This document shows, piece by piece, positions 44,851-55,193 of a DNA stretch of 64,000 nt. Numbering within the stretch: the stretch's first letter is position 1; the number at the start of each line of letters is the position of its first letter. Both the position numbers and the translations under genes were made by a program. Origin of the DNA: an uncultured Gammaproteobacteria bacterium (GTDB lineage: Bacteria; Pseudomonadota; Gammaproteobacteria; Pseudomonadales; Pseudohongiellaceae); contig CAJXUA010000002.1 of NCBI GenBank assembly GCA_913060695.1, positions 62,001-126,000 of the forward strand. Reading direction: 5' to 3'. The notes under the pieces were generated by a model. It was not told the origin of the DNA. It did no database searches and was given only the letters and a program-made list of their open reading frames with translations.

Positions 44851-46635
44851 TTAAGGGTATACAACCGCATCGGCCACTAGGGCTTTCTGTAGCTGCAGCT
44901 CGTGCATGTGGCGGTATAGCCCGTCTTGGGCTAGTAGGGCCTGGTGCGGGCCTTGCTGCACTATTCGCCCCTGATGTAGGACCACTATCTGGTCCGCGTG
45001 GGTGATGGTGCTCAGGCGATGCGCTATAGCTAGGATCGTTGTGCTGCCACGCAGCTTGTTTAACGCTTTCGTGATTACCGCTTCTGTATGACTGTCTACG
45101 TTCGCAGTCGCCTCGTCCAGAATCAAGATACGCGGCTCTCTCGCCAACGTTCGCGCCAAAGACAGCAGCTGTCGCTGGCCAGTCGATAAATTGCCGCCAC
45201 GCTCTCCTAAGAGCGTGTCATAGCCATCCGGCAGGCTCATCACGAACTCATGGAGCTGCGCCTGCTGTGCTGCCGCTATCATCTTCTCTTCCGGTATGGG
45301 TAGTCCTAGCGTGATATTGTCGCGCACCGAGCCCGCGCTGATGAATGGGTCCTGTAGCACTACTCCCATCTGCTCACGGAGATTATCTTGATCGATCTGG
45401 TCCAACGGCGTTCCATCGATCAAAATGCGCCCTTTCTGCGGCGTATAAAAGCGCAGTAGTAGGCTCATCAGCGTGCTCTTGCCGCTGCCCGTGTGCCCTA
45501 CTATCGCGTAGAACTGCCCCGGCTCAACTGTGAAATCGATACCCTCGAGCACCGGGTGCTCCCCATCGTAGCTGAAGCCCAAATCCTCTACCTGTACCCG
45601 CCCAGCGCCGATCAGGCTCGCAGACGGCAGCTGTGATTCACTCGCCTCGTCCATGATGCCGAAGACGCGCTCTCCCGCCACCACCGCCTGCTGCAATAAG
45701 CTCAGACGCTGGGTCATCTCCACCACCGGCTGTGTAATGCGCGAGAGATAATTGATGAAGGCGTAGATAACCCCCACTTCAACCACACTCTCGAAAGACT
45801 GCGTGCCGAAATAGTAAAGCAGGCCTGCTAGCGTCAGCGTGCGTATCAGGTCCGGCAACGGACGCAGCATGAGGGCGTCCAAGCGCAAATTACTCATGCG
45901 CGCGTTGAATAGATCCTGACTGACATTGCCGAAGTCAGCATTAAAGCGTTTCTGCTGATTCAGCATCTGCACGATTCGCATACCCTGGATCGACTCGCTG
46001 AGGGTCGCATTGATACGGCTGAGCACGCTGCGCGCACGGTGGTAACGAGGCGCGCTCAGTCGTTGATAATAGAACATCACGATAATGACAGTCGGCAGAA
46101 TAATACTGCACAGCAACATCAGGCGAACGTCCAAATAGGCCATGGCGATGAACACCGCGATTATCAGGGTAACGTTCTGCACGAATGTGGACATCACCTG
46201 CACGAACAGCTCTTTGATGGCCTCGGTGTCATTGGTGATCCGTGACACCAAAGCGCCTGTAGGCCGGTGATCGAAATAGGAGAGCGGCTTGCGCATCACC
46301 GCGGCGAAGACCTGCGAACGAATCGTACGCACGACATTGAAAGCCACCTCATTGAAGCGCATCGCATTCTGGTAACCCGCCCATGCCGACAAGGCATAGA
46401 AAATAACATAGGCGAGCGCTAGCCCACCCAGCTCCAACACCGGATAATGACCCTGCGTTACATAATCATCGAGGAATACCTTTACGAGCACAGGCCCTAG
46501 CACCTGACCCGCCGTGGCCAGCAAGAGCAGACCGCCGGCCTGTTTAAGCAGGCGCGGATAGGACAAGGCGTAACGCAGCAGTCGCCAAAGTGCCGATAGG
46601 TCTAAACCCTCGGAATGTTTATCGTCCAGATTCAA
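44851..46635 (-). CDS. mdlB: ABC exporter half-transporter, MdlB-like
   Basis: The protein has a six-helix type IV exporter domain followed by an ATPase with Walker A GHTGSGKST, signature LSTGQRQ and Walker B ILILDEATANVD. It would pair with the upstream half-transporter as a heterodimer. The start is taken as TTG at 46635, with GGAG seven bases upstream. This gives 594 residues, close to E. coli MdlB (593), and only a 17-base overlap with the upstream gene. An upstream start at 46713 would overlap it by 95 bases. The substrate is unknown. Confidence 0.88.
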   Translation of the reverse strand: MNLDDKHSEGLDLSALWRLLRYALSYPRLLKQAGGLLLLATAGQVLGPVLVKVFLDDYVTQGHYPVLELGGLALAYVIFYALSAWAGYQNAMRFNEVAFNVVRTIRSQVFAAVMRKPLSYFDHRPTGALVSRITNDTEAIKELFVQVMSTFVQNVTLIIAVFIAMAYLDVRLMLLCSIILPTVIIVMFYYQRLSAPRYHRARSVLSRINATLSESIQGMRIVQMLNQQKRFNADFGNVSQDLFNARMSNLRLDALMLRPLPDLIRTLTLAGLLYYFGTQSFESVVEVGVIYAFINYLSRITQPVVEMTQRLSLLQQAVVAGERVFGIMDEASESQLPSASLIGAGRVQVEDLGFSYDGEHPVLEGIDFTVEPGQFYAIVGHTGSGKSTLMSLLLRFYTPQKGRILIDGTPLDQIDQDNLREQMGVVLQDPFISAGSVRDNITLGLPIPEEKMIAAAQQAQLHEFVMSLPDGYDTLLGERGGNLSTGQRQLLSLARTLAREPRILILDEATANVDSHTEAVITKALNKLRGSTTILAIAHRLSTITHADQIVVLHQGRIVQQGPHQALLAQDGLYRHMHELQLQKALVADAVVYP

Positions 46636-48364
46636 CGGTTCGCTCCAATCTCTGATAATCCACCATCTGCGCATACCAGCCCTTATGGGCGAGTAGTTGC
46701 GAATGGGTGCCACGCTCCACTACCTCGCCATGATTGAGCACGACGATCTGCTGAGCATCTTCCACCGCAGAGAGGCGGTGACAAAGTACGATGCTTGTGC
46801 GCTGCGCGCGCACTTCGCGAAGATGTTTAAGAATGCTACGCTCCGTTCCCACATCTACCGCAGACAAGGCATCGTCAAGAATCAAAATTGGCGCATCCAA
46901 TAGCAATGCACGCGCGATCGCAATACGCTGCTTCTGCCCACCCGAAAGCGTGATACCACGCTCGCCCACTAGTGTTTCGTAACCCTGCGGGAAGCGCATA
47001 ATGTCTTGATCGATAGCGGCCAAATCGGCAACGGCGCGAATCTCCTCACGACTAGCATTGGGTTTACCGAGCGCTATGTTCTCTGCAATCGTTGCCGTGA
47101 ACAAAAATGGGTCTTGTGGCACCATTGCGATCTGCGCGCGAAGAGTCTCTAGCGTCAAATCCTGAATCGAAACACCACCGATGCGTAGATCGCAATCTGG
47201 ATGATCGAAGTAACGTAGTAGTAAATTAATTAGGCTCGTTTTTCCAGACCCGGTAGGACCAACAATACCGAGCGTATGTCCCGACTCCACATCGATCTGA
47301 ATATTGTGCAGTACCGGCATAGCACTACCGAGGTGTGTGAAACTCTTGATACCGAAGTGAACGTCAGCCCCAGCTACCTCTGTCACAACGCCTGCGTCCT
47401 GCACAGGAGACTCTGTCTCAAGCAATTGCTGGATGCGCTCGTAGGCAGCCGAACCACGCTCCAAAATATTGAGTAGCCAGCCATAGGCAAACATTGGCCA
47501 GACCAGGAACCCTAAGTACATTGTGAAACTAGTGAGCTGGCCCAAGGTGATGCGTTCCTGCTCTACCTGCCACGCACCCATGCTGATACATAGCAGGAAG
47601 GAAGACCCCACTGTAATAAAGATCGCGGGATCGTAGAGCGAATCAGTTGCCGCTACGCGCATATTGGCCTCTGCAGTGCGATCGGCGATGTGCAGGAAGT
47701 TGTCATCCTCAACCTGCTCGCGGCCGAAGGCGCGTACCATGCGAATTCCCGAGACACTCTCTTGCACTCGATCGTTCAGATCCGAGAAGCGCTCCTGCGC
47801 ATCCCTGAAACTGACGTGCAGGCGCTCGCCAAGAATCGTGAAATACCAAGCCATGAATGGGAAAGGCAGGAGTGCCACCAGGGTCAATTGCCAGTCGATA
47901 AAAAACATCATGATGGCGATCACTAGCACACCCGTAACCAAACCATCGATACCGGACAAGACGCCCTCGCCCGCCGTCATCTCTAGCGCGGAGATGTCAT
48001 TAGTGGCCCGGGCCATGAGGTCTCCAGTTCTGTGCTGCGCGAAGAACTGCGGTGCCATCTTCGTCATATGGGCGTAGAGACGCTGCCGCATTGTCTCGGC
48101 CAACTGGAATGAGGAGTAAAACAGGAACACCCGCCAGAGATAGCGCATGACATACACGACGAAACCGATGGCCACGACGATGCCCACATAACGCATCAAC
48201 AACTCGCGACTCAATGTGTTTGCGACTACTTGATCAATAAGCAGGCCGGTGATCCATGGCACCGTCATCTCTAGCACGTCGGTGCCCAACAGCATCAAGA
48301 TCGCCGCCGTGTACCGGCGCCACTGCGCCTTGAAATACCACCCTAGTTTAAAAAACAGTTCCAT
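46619..48364 (-). CDS. mdlA: ABC exporter half-transporter, MdlA-like
   Basis: The 581-residue protein has six membrane helices (with VPWITGLLIDQVV early and a FSDLNDRVQESVSGIRMVRAFGRE coupling region) and an ATPase with GPTGSGKTS, LSGGQKQRIAIARALL and ILILDDALSAVD. The Walker B is followed by Asp rather than Glu. In heterodimeric exporters such a change marks the degenerate ATP site, so the partner's DEA site may do most of the hydrolysis. Length matches E. coli MdlA (590). It is translationally coupled with the downstream half-transporter. Confidence 0.9.
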   Translation of the reverse strand: MELFFKLGWYFKAQWRRYTAAILMLLGTDVLEMTVPWITGLLIDQVVANTLSRELLMRYVGIVVAIGFVVYVMRYLWRVFLFYSSFQLAETMRQRLYAHMTKMAPQFFAQHRTGDLMARATNDISALEMTAGEGVLSGIDGLVTGVLVIAIMMFFIDWQLTLVALLPFPFMAWYFTILGERLHVSFRDAQERFSDLNDRVQESVSGIRMVRAFGREQVEDDNFLHIADRTAEANMRVAATDSLYDPAIFITVGSSFLLCISMGAWQVEQERITLGQLTSFTMYLGFLVWPMFAYGWLLNILERGSAAYERIQQLLETESPVQDAGVVTEVAGADVHFGIKSFTHLGSAMPVLHNIQIDVESGHTLGIVGPTGSGKTSLINLLLRYFDHPDCDLRIGGVSIQDLTLETLRAQIAMVPQDPFLFTATIAENIALGKPNASREEIRAVADLAAIDQDIMRFPQGYETLVGERGITLSGGQKQRIAIARALLLDAPILILDDALSAVDVGTERSILKHLREVRAQRTSIVLCHRLSAVEDAQQIVVLNHGEVVERGTHSQLLAHKGWYAQMVDYQRLERTVESGR

Positions 48365-48564
48365 CGTCGTTCCGCAACGGGCTTAGCCCTCGTCTTCCAC
48401 CTAGAAAGCTGCGCAGTCTAGCAGGCTTTTTTAGCCATGGAGTGCGCCGGGTCACATTTGCTTTTTGTCTGTTAAATCAGGCTACTATCGTCGTGCAGCA
48501 CAGCGTCATCGAAGAGGGCACTGGGTTGTCATAAAAGTATATTGAGGGTTTATGAAATTGCGCA

Positions 48565-48592
48565 TTTACCTGTGGAATCTCTTTGTTACAAT
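48565..48592 (+). promoter_or_regulatory. Candidate promoter of the decarboxylase gene
   Basis: TTTACC (four of six to TTGACA) is separated by 16 bases from TACAAT, which is preceded by TGT as an extended -10. Transcription would begin near 48599, leaving a leader of about 54 bases before the ATG at 48653. Confidence 0.5.
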
Positions 48593-48652
48593 AGCGCACC
48601 TAATCGAATACCCACCCGCTAAGGCTTTGCCGCGGAGGAGACTAAACCGTCA

Positions 48653-49825
48653 ATGAATACAGAAAACACTCGAGTGGAAGACTTTTACGCACCGGAAACT
48701 TTTAAGCGTATCAAAGAGTTAGCGGATACCAAAGAGACGCCCTTCGTTGTCATAGACATCGCAACGATCGAAACTGCGTTTGACACTCTAAAAGAGCTCT
48801 TCCCCTACGCGAGCGTGTATTACGCGGTAAAAGCGAATCCAGCACCCGAAGTACTCACCTGCCTGCGCGATCGCGGCTCGAATTTCGACGTGGCCTCCAT
48901 CTACGAATTAGACAAACTGCTCTCCCTCGGCGTAGAGCCAGAGCGTTGCAGTTATGGCAACACCATCAAGAAGGCACGGGATATCCGTTACTTCTACGAG
49001 AAAGGTGTGCGCATGTATGCCACAGACTCCGAGGCCGACGTCCGCAATATCGCAAAAGCCGCACCAGGCTCACGCATATACGTGCGCATTCTCACAGAGG
49101 GTAGTGGCACGGCCGATTGGCCACTGTCGCGTAAGTTCGGCTGTCAGAGCGACATGGCCATGGACATCCTCGTATTGGCCCGTGACCTCGGCCTGGAACC
49201 CTATGGAGTATCCTTCCACGTTGGCTCGCAGCAGCGCGACATTGGCGCCTGGGATGCGGCGATCGGCAAGGTTAAGGTAATCTTCGAGCGCCTCAAGGAA
49301 GAAGACAACATCACCCTGAAAATGGTTAATCTAGGCGGCGGCTTCCCTGCTAATTACATCAATAAGGCCAACACTCTCGACGTCTATGCCGATGAAATTA
49401 CACGCTTTATTGAAGAAGACTTCGGCGACGACTTCCCCGAGATCATTCTCGAACCAGGCCGCTCATTGATCTCCAACTCAGGAATCTTGGTTTCAGAGGT
49501 CGTACTGATCTCGCGTAAATCCCACACTTCTTTGCAGCGTTGGGTATTCACCGATGTCGGCAAATTCTCCGGCCTTATCGAGACGCTAGACGAGTGCATT
49601 AAGTACCCGATCTATGTCGAGAAACAGGGGGAGTTGGAAGAAGTGGTAATCGCTGGGCCTACTTGCGATAGCGCCGACATCATGTACGAACATTATAAAT
49701 ACGGCTTGCCACTGAACCTAGCTATCGGCGATCGGATGTATTGGATCTCTACCGGCGCCTATACCACTAGCTATAGCTCAATTGAGTTCAATGGCTTCCC
49801 ACCGCTGAAGTCTTACTTCGTTTAA
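48653..49825 (+). CDS. Type III PLP-dependent decarboxylase (ornithine/lysine decarboxylase family)
   Basis: The 390-residue protein is an alanine-racemase-fold decarboxylase. The PLP lysine is in YYAVKANP (about residue 61), with SFHVGSQ, a phosphate-binding NLGGGFPANY, EPGRSLIS, and the late GPTCDSADIMYEHY with the catalytic Cys and the substrate-binding Asp. These features fit bacterial ornithine or lysine decarboxylases that make putrescine or cadaverine rather than diaminopimelate decarboxylase. Exact specificity cannot be read. GGAGGAG lies 12 bases before the ATG. It is convergent with the tcyP gene. Confidence 0.88.
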   Translation: MNTENTRVEDFYAPETFKRIKELADTKETPFVVIDIATIETAFDTLKELFPYASVYYAVKANPAPEVLTCLRDRGSNFDVASIYELDKLLSLGVEPERCSYGNTIKKARDIRYFYEKGVRMYATDSEADVRNIAKAAPGSRIYVRILTEGSGTADWPLSRKFGCQSDMAMDILVLARDLGLEPYGVSFHVGSQQRDIGAWDAAIGKVKVIFERLKEEDNITLKMVNLGGGFPANYINKANTLDVYADEITRFIEEDFGDDFPEIILEPGRSLISNSGILVSEVVLISRKSHTSLQRWVFTDVGKFSGLIETLDECIKYPIYVEKQGELEEVVIAGPTCDSADIMYEHYKYGLPLNLAIGDRMYWISTGAYTTSYSSIEFNGFPPLKSYFV

Positions 49826-49829
49826 AACC

Positions 49830-49847
49830 AACGGGCCGAAGCCCGTT
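49830..49847. other. Small hairpin between convergent genes
   Basis: AACGGGC and GCCCGTT form a seven-base-pair stem with a four-base CGAA loop right after the decarboxylase stop. No T tract follows on the plus strand, so termination here is uncertain. Confidence 0.4.
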
Positions 49848-49878
49848 AGCGTCTAAACCCCACGGCTAAGCGAAGGCA

Positions 49879-51264
49879 TTAAACCTTCGCGGCGCCCTGC
49901 GCGGCGAGCACATCCTCTTCGGACTGCTGCATCGATAATAACTTCGTAGTAACCACACCGCTGGTGATCGCCCCATTCACATTGAGTGCGGTGCGCGCCA
50001 TGTCGATCAGTGGTTCGATGGAGATCAACAGTGCCACCACGGTCACAGGCAGGCCCATCGCAGGCAATACAATCAACGCCGCGAAGGTGGCGCCACCGCC
50101 AACCCCAGCCACACCGAAAGAGCTGATGGCGATGATAGCGACAAGGCTAACGATAAACATGAAGTCAGTGGGATCTACACCGACCGTCGGCGCTACCATC
50201 ACTGCCAACATCGCAGGATAGATGCCCGCACAGCCATTCTGACCAATGGTCGCCCCGAACGTAGCGGCGAGATTCGCGATTGGAGAAGGCACTTTCAGCT
50301 CCTCGATCTGCGTCTTCACTGTCAGTGGGATAGTGGCGGCAGAACTGCGCGTTGCGAACGCGAAACTCAGAACCGGCCAGATCTTCTGGAAATAGCTGCG
50401 GATATTCATGCCACTGCCGATGATGAACAGCGCGTGCACGCCGAACATCAGTAAGATTGCGGTATAAGAAGTCAGCACGAAGCTAATCAGGTTCAGGATA
50501 TCCTCGCCATCGGAGCTCGCTACAACATAAGTCATCAGCGCTAAGATGCCGTAAGGCGTAAGGCCCATGACCATGCGTACTAACTTCATGACTATAGCCT
50601 GCACCGCCGTCACGAATGACTTGATCGTCTCGCCTTGCGCTGGGTTGTCCTTGCCAACTAATAGGGCAGCAATACCGCTTAGGATCCCGAAGATCACTAC
50701 CGAGATAATAGAGTTGTCACGCGCCTCGGTCAGGTCCGCGAAGATGTTCGTGGGAATAAACCCAGCAATGACATCGGGCAAACTCAGTCCGCTTACGCTG
50801 CCACGACGCACCTCCAACACATCGGCACGAGCAAGCTCGCGTGCTCCAGCCACCATGCCTTCTGCGCTCAGCCCTGTTAGCAAGGTCAGTCCAATACCGA
50901 TCAAAGCAGCGATAGCCGTGGTTAGCACCAGCATGCCTACAATCGAGAAGCCGATCTTGCCAAGCGATGCAATGGCATCCATGCGCAATACCGAGGCGAT
51001 CATGGTGATTAGAATCAGCGGCATGATGATCATACGCAGAAGGCGCACGTATGCATCACCGACCAAGTTAGTCCAGTTTAGTGTCTGGGCCATTACTGCG
51101 GAATCAACGCCATAGAGCAATTGCAGCGCAAAGCCAAAGGCTAGCCCCAGCACCATGCCGGTGAATACTTTGCGTGAGAGACTCTCGGTCTTCTTGCTGA
51201 TGCTGTAGATCACATACAACAAACCGCAGAAGAAAATGAGATTGAGAATGGTATATAGGCTCAT
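49879..51264 (-). CDS. tcyP: L-cystine:cation symporter, TcyP-like
   Basis: The 461-residue protein belongs to the dicarboxylate/amino acid:cation symporter family and closely resembles E. coli TcyP (YdjN) along its length. Matching segments include RLLRMIIMPLILITMIASVLR, GFIPTNIFADLT, SFAFATRSSAATIPL (helical hairpin 1), FGATIGQNGCAGIYPAMLAVMVAPTVG, GVAGVGGGATFAALIVLPAMGLPV (hairpin 2) and the SIEPLIDMARTALNVNG substrate/cation site. It would import cystine across the inner membrane. Confidence 0.9.
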   Translation of the reverse strand: MSLYTILNLIFFCGLLYVIYSISKKTESLSRKVFTGMVLGLAFGFALQLLYGVDSAVMAQTLNWTNLVGDAYVRLLRMIIMPLILITMIASVLRMDAIASLGKIGFSIVGMLVLTTAIAALIGIGLTLLTGLSAEGMVAGARELARADVLEVRRGSVSGLSLPDVIAGFIPTNIFADLTEARDNSIISVVIFGILSGIAALLVGKDNPAQGETIKSFVTAVQAIVMKLVRMVMGLTPYGILALMTYVVASSDGEDILNLISFVLTSYTAILLMFGVHALFIIGSGMNIRSYFQKIWPVLSFAFATRSSAATIPLTVKTQIEELKVPSPIANLAATFGATIGQNGCAGIYPAMLAVMVAPTVGVDPTDFMFIVSLVAIIAISSFGVAGVGGGATFAALIVLPAMGLPVTVVALLISIEPLIDMARTALNVNGAITSGVVTTKLLSMQQSEEDVLAAQGAAKV

Positions 51265-51355
51265 GAGGGGATGCTCGTCTTTTTAGTATTGCCGTGAAAT
51301 TAAACTACCTTTGGCACACTTACAAGGACAAGATTCGGGCGAGCTTGTTACAAGA

Positions 51356-52069
51356 TCAATCTGGTAAATTCGACATCATGATGGCGAGCGTGTCGGAGCG
51401 GAATTCGCGTCGATACAGTACGGCCACTATTAGCGTCGAGAGAATCATGAACACCCAGAAATTCACGAACCAACCCAACACCGCCATGCTGAAGTAATAA
51501 GTACGCAGCCCATTATTGAAATTGCCAGCAGCTTTAGATGACATGGTGGAGATACTGTCGATATTGCGCTCTAGAAACTCATCAGATGCGTTCTCATGAC
51601 TCTCGGGCACGCCCCCTAGCATCACGGATACCTGGCCGAACTGACGTAAACCCCATGTGAACTTGAAGAAGGCGTAGACGAAGAGGCAGATCAATAAGAG
51701 CACTTTGAGCTCCCACGCGCCTCTGCTATTGGCGTCTGAGAAGGGAATATCCCGCAGCATCAGGATCACAGTTTCGGACGAGGTGCCGAGTACCGTCATC
51801 AAACCCGCTAGGATGAAAAGCGTAGTGGAGGCGAAGAAAGACACGCTGCGCTCGAGATTGGCAATGATATTGGTGTCGGCAATACGATTGTCGCGACGCA
51901 TCGCCTTGCGAATCCATTGCTTACGAAAGCGGTGCATGGCATAAGCGAGGGTTGGCGTGTCAACGCTGCGTAAGTCGGTGTAGTAAAAATAGCCCCTAAA
52001 ACACAGTAGGAACCACGCCACCGCAAGCAGATTGCCAATATTGTCTTTGAGAAATTCTACCGTCGCCAT
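51356..52069 (-). CDS. DUF599 family inner-membrane protein
   Basis: The 237-residue protein has about four hydrophobic segments (near 10-28, 80-98, 122-142 and 200-220). DUF599 hallmarks visible are the RKQWIRKAMRRDNRIADTNIIANLERSVSFFASTTLFILAG stretch and the FNNGLRTYYFSMAVLGWFVN end region. Function is unknown. It lies 23 bases downstream of the ABC permease gene on the same strand, but the family is also found alone. Confidence 0.85.
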   Translation of the reverse strand: MATVEFLKDNIGNLLAVAWFLLCFRGYFYYTDLRSVDTPTLAYAMHRFRKQWIRKAMRRDNRIADTNIIANLERSVSFFASTTLFILAGLMTVLGTSSETVILMLRDIPFSDANSRGAWELKVLLLICLFVYAFFKFTWGLRQFGQVSVMLGGVPESHENASDEFLERNIDSISTMSSKAAGNFNNGLRTYYFSMAVLGWFVNFWVFMILSTLIVAVLYRREFRSDTLAIMMSNLPD

Positions 52070-52092
52070 GCTCAGACTATTTCCTTATAAGC

Positions 52093-52854
52093 TTATTTCT
52101 TTATGTGATAACCGGTTCTGAATATCCACGACACTATCAATAAACATGCCGTCAGGAATACCAGAACCATCGCGAGAGACACGCCGACACTGACATCTGA
52201 TATCTCATAGAAACTCCAACGGAAGCCACTGATCAAATATAGCACTGGATTAAACAAAGTTACGGTCTGCCAAAATGGCGAGAGCATACTCGCCGAATAG
52301 AAGCTGCCACCCAGGAACACAAGTGGTGTCACAATGAGTAGTGGTATCAGTTGTAGCTTCTCGAAATTATTCGCCCAGATACCGATAATGAACCCAAATA
52401 GACTGAAGGAAATACAAGTCAGTAGCAAGAACAGCGCCATCAAGAAGGGATGCGCGATCTGTAGTGGCACGAAGAAACCCGCAGTAGCCAGAATGATGGC
52501 CCCGAGGATAAGCGACTTCGTCGCTGCAGCACCTACGTAACCAAGCAGCGCCTCGAACATCGAGATCGGCGCAGACAACAACTCATAGATGGTGCCCGTG
52601 AACTTCGGAAAATAGATACCAAATGAGGCGTTGGAGATGCTATTGGTCAATAGCGATAACATGACCAAGCCTGGAACGATGAAAGCCCCGTAGCTGATGC
52701 CGTCCACCTGCTGAATGCGGCTGCCGATAGCGGCACCAAACACTACAAAATAGAGCGAGGTAGAGATAACAGGGCCGATGATGCTCTGCATAAGTGTGCG
52801 CCTAGTGCGCTCCATCTCGAATGCGTATATTGCCTTTACTCCCTGCCAGTTCAT
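52093..52854 (-). CDS. yadH: ABC-2 type transporter permease, YadH-like
   Basis: The 253-residue protein has six hydrophobic segments and the ABC-2 pattern ([29 protein letters not shown]-like and [23 protein letters not shown]). Length and sequence match E. coli YadH (256). It would form the channel for the ATPase encoded just upstream. Its first base coincides with the end of the ATPase gene, so translation is coupled. The substrate is unknown. Confidence 0.9.
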   Translation of the reverse strand: MNWQGVKAIYAFEMERTRRTLMQSIIGPVISTSLYFVVFGAAIGSRIQQVDGISYGAFIVPGLVMLSLLTNSISNASFGIYFPKFTGTIYELLSAPISMFEALLGYVGAAATKSLILGAIILATAGFFVPLQIAHPFLMALFLLLTCISFSLFGFIIGIWANNFEKLQLIPLLIVTPLVFLGGSFYSASMLSPFWQTVTLFNPVLYLISGFRWSFYEISDVSVGVSLAMVLVFLTACLLIVSWIFRTGYHIKK

Positions 52855-53777
52855 TACGCCTCCTCCACTAGTTTTACGAATATATCTTCCAAGGATCTCT
52901 GCGTGGTACGCATGTCCTTGAAGCGTATGCCGGCATCGCGCAGCTCTTCCATCAAGTTGGTGATGCCTGTGTGCTCGCCCTGAGTGTCATAGGTATAGGT
53001 GAGTGTTGCGCCGTCCTCGGAAACCTCTAGGCTGAGCGCCAACAGACTCTCCGGCAGGCTTGTCAGAGGCTCCACTAGGTCGAGGATCAATTGCTTCTTA
53101 CCTAACTTGCGCATCAGCTCGTCTTTCTCTTCTACCAATAAGATCTCGCCTTTGGTGACGATACCGATGCGATCAGCGATCTCCTCGGCCTCTTCGATAT
53201 AGTGAGTAGTCAAGATGATGGTCACGCCAGAGTCGCGCAGTTTGCGCACCAGCCCCCACATATCCTTGCGCAACTCTACATCTACACCAGCCGTCGGCTC
53301 ATCGAGGAAGAGAACAGTCGGTTGATGGGCAAGGGCCTTGCCGATCAGCACGCGGCGCTTCATGCCACCGGATAGTTCGATGATCCTATTGTTCCGCTTA
53401 TCCCACAAAGACAGGTCTTTGAGGACGCTCTCGATATAGGCAGGATCGGGTGTCTTGCCGAACAGACCACGGCTGAAGCTTAGAGCCGCGAACACTGTAG
53501 AGAAGGAATCGATAGTCAGTTCCTGTGGAACTAAACCGATCATGGAGCGCGTGGCGCGAAAGTCAGTGATGATATTATTGCCATCAACTAACACTTCGCC
53601 TTCGCTCGGATTTACGATGCCGCAGATCACAGAAATTAGCGTGGTCTTACCCGCTCCGTTGGGCCCGAGCAGGGCGATGATCTCGCCTTTTCGGATTTCG
53701 AGATTGATATCCTTGAGCGCTTTAAACCCGTCGTCATAGGTTTTCGATAAGTGACGAACTGACACAATAGACTGCAC
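52854..53777 (-). CDS. yadG: ABC transporter ATP-binding protein, YadG-like
   Basis: The 307-residue protein has an ATPase domain with Walker [11 protein letters not shown], a Q-loop (GLVPQEL), signature [15 protein letters not shown], Walker [13 protein letters not shown] and a switch His ([14 protein letters not shown]). A C-terminal domain of about 85 residues follows, as in E. coli YadG (308). Its start is two bases from the radA stop, so radA and yadGH may be under separate control or read from one transcript. Confidence 0.92.
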   Translation of the reverse strand: MQSIVSVRHLSKTYDDGFKALKDINLEIRKGEIIALLGPNGAGKTTLISVICGIVNPSEGEVLVDGNNIITDFRATRSMIGLVPQELTIDSFSTVFAALSFSRGLFGKTPDPAYIESVLKDLSLWDKRNNRIIELSGGMKRRVLIGKALAHQPTVLFLDEPTAGVDVELRKDMWGLVRKLRDSGVTIILTTHYIEEAEEIADRIGIVTKGEILLVEEKDELMRKLGKKQLILDLVEPLTSLPESLLALSLEVSEDGATLTYTYDTQGEHTGITNLMEELRDAGIRFKDMRTTQRSLEDIFVKLVEEA

Positions 53778-53779
53778 TT

Positions 53780-55159
53780 TTATACCTCTGCAACTGCTTC
53801 GATAGCCTCTGCCAATCTGGCGACGCCGATAATGGTCATGCCGTCGATACCGCCACGAGGCACGTTCGCCTTGGGCACGATGGCACGCTTGAATCCGTGT
53901 TTAGCCGCCTCGTACAGGCGCTCCTGACCGCTAGGAACGGGTCGAATCTCCCCCGCTAAGCCCACCTCGCCAAACACTACTAGATCTTGCGGCAAGGCCT
54001 TGTCTCTAAAACTCGAGACGATGGCGAGAAGGAGCGCAAGATCGGCGCTTGTCTCGGTGACCTTCACTCCGCCTACCACATTGACGAAGACGTCTTGATC
54101 GGCCATGTACAAGCCACCATGGCGGTGCAGAACTGCTAACAACATCGCCATGCGATTTTGATCGAGGCCAACCGCTAGCCTGCGGGGATTACCCAACTGG
54201 GTGCCATCTACGAGCGCCTGAATCTCGACCAATAGGGGCCGGGTGCCTTCCCATAGCACCATCACCACTGAACCGGCACTCTCGTCTTCGGTGCGGGCTA
54301 AGAAGATTGCAGAAGGGTTCTTCACTTCCTTTAAACCCTTCTCCGTCATCGCGAACACGCCGAGCTCGTTAACGGCGCCAAAGCGATTCTTCTGACCACG
54401 CAGGGTGCGATACTTATTATCACTGCTACCGTCGAGCATCAGGAAGCAATCGATCATATGCTCCAAGACTTTCGGTCCGGCCAAGTTACCGTCCTTAGTG
54501 ACATGCCCTACTAGAAACAGGATAGTGTTAGTCTGTTTAGCATATTGGATAAGGTATGCAGCACACTCGCGCACTTGCGACACACTGCCCGGGGCCGAGG
54601 CGATGTCGGCACTGTGCATGACCTGAATAGAATCCACCACGAGCAATTGCGGCTGATGCTGCTGGGCCACCTGACAGATCTTTTCAACATTGGTCTCGGC
54701 CAACATCTTCAGATTCTTTTCCGGAAGACCGAGTCGTCGAGCACGCATGCCAACCTGTTGCAGAGATTCCTCCCCAGTGACATACAGCGCGCTGGTGCTC
54801 TGCGCAAGCAAACACATCACCTGTAGCAACAAGGTACTCTTGCCAGCCCCCGGACTACCCCCGATGAGAATCGCGGAACCCGGCACAAGGCCACCGCCCA
54901 ATACTCGGTCTAGTTCAGCGATGGTACTGGAAAGCCGGGGCACTGCCTCGAGATCGATCTCGGAAAGGTCTTGCACGCCCGAGGTAGTGCCCGCGTAACC
55001 CTGTTTGCGAAAGTCAGGTTTTGCAGCAGGCGAGGCGGCGCTGCCAAGGCTAATTTTTGACAGCGTGTTCCATTCTTTACAGGAGGCACACTGCCCCTGC
55101 CACTGCCCATGTTCGGCACCGCATTCGGTGCACACATAGGCGTTCTTCACCTTCGCCAT
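53780..55159 (-). CDS. radA: DNA repair protein RadA
   Basis: RadA is a RecA-related branch-migration helicase used in recombinational repair. The 459-residue protein has the N-terminal zinc finger ([18 protein letters not shown]), a RecA-like ATPase with Walker [12 protein letters not shown], the RadA-specific [15 protein letters not shown], and a Lon-protease-like C-domain ([34 protein letters not shown]). Length is that of E. coli RadA (460). Confidence 0.97.
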   Translation of the reverse strand: MAKVKNAYVCTECGAEHGQWQGQCASCKEWNTLSKISLGSAASPAAKPDFRKQGYAGTTSGVQDLSEIDLEAVPRLSSTIAELDRVLGGGLVPGSAILIGGSPGAGKSTLLLQVMCLLAQSTSALYVTGEESLQQVGMRARRLGLPEKNLKMLAETNVEKICQVAQQHQPQLLVVDSIQVMHSADIASAPGSVSQVRECAAYLIQYAKQTNTILFLVGHVTKDGNLAGPKVLEHMIDCFLMLDGSSDNKYRTLRGQKNRFGAVNELGVFAMTEKGLKEVKNPSAIFLARTEDESAGSVVMVLWEGTRPLLVEIQALVDGTQLGNPRRLAVGLDQNRMAMLLAVLHRHGGLYMADQDVFVNVVGGVKVTETSADLALLLAIVSSFRDKALPQDLVVFGEVGLAGEIRPVPSGQERLYEAAKHGFKRAIVPKANVPRGGIDGMTIIGVARLAEAIEAVAEV

Positions 55160-55193
55160 GCTGTTCCCTTACATTGTGTTGCTAAGCACTGCG

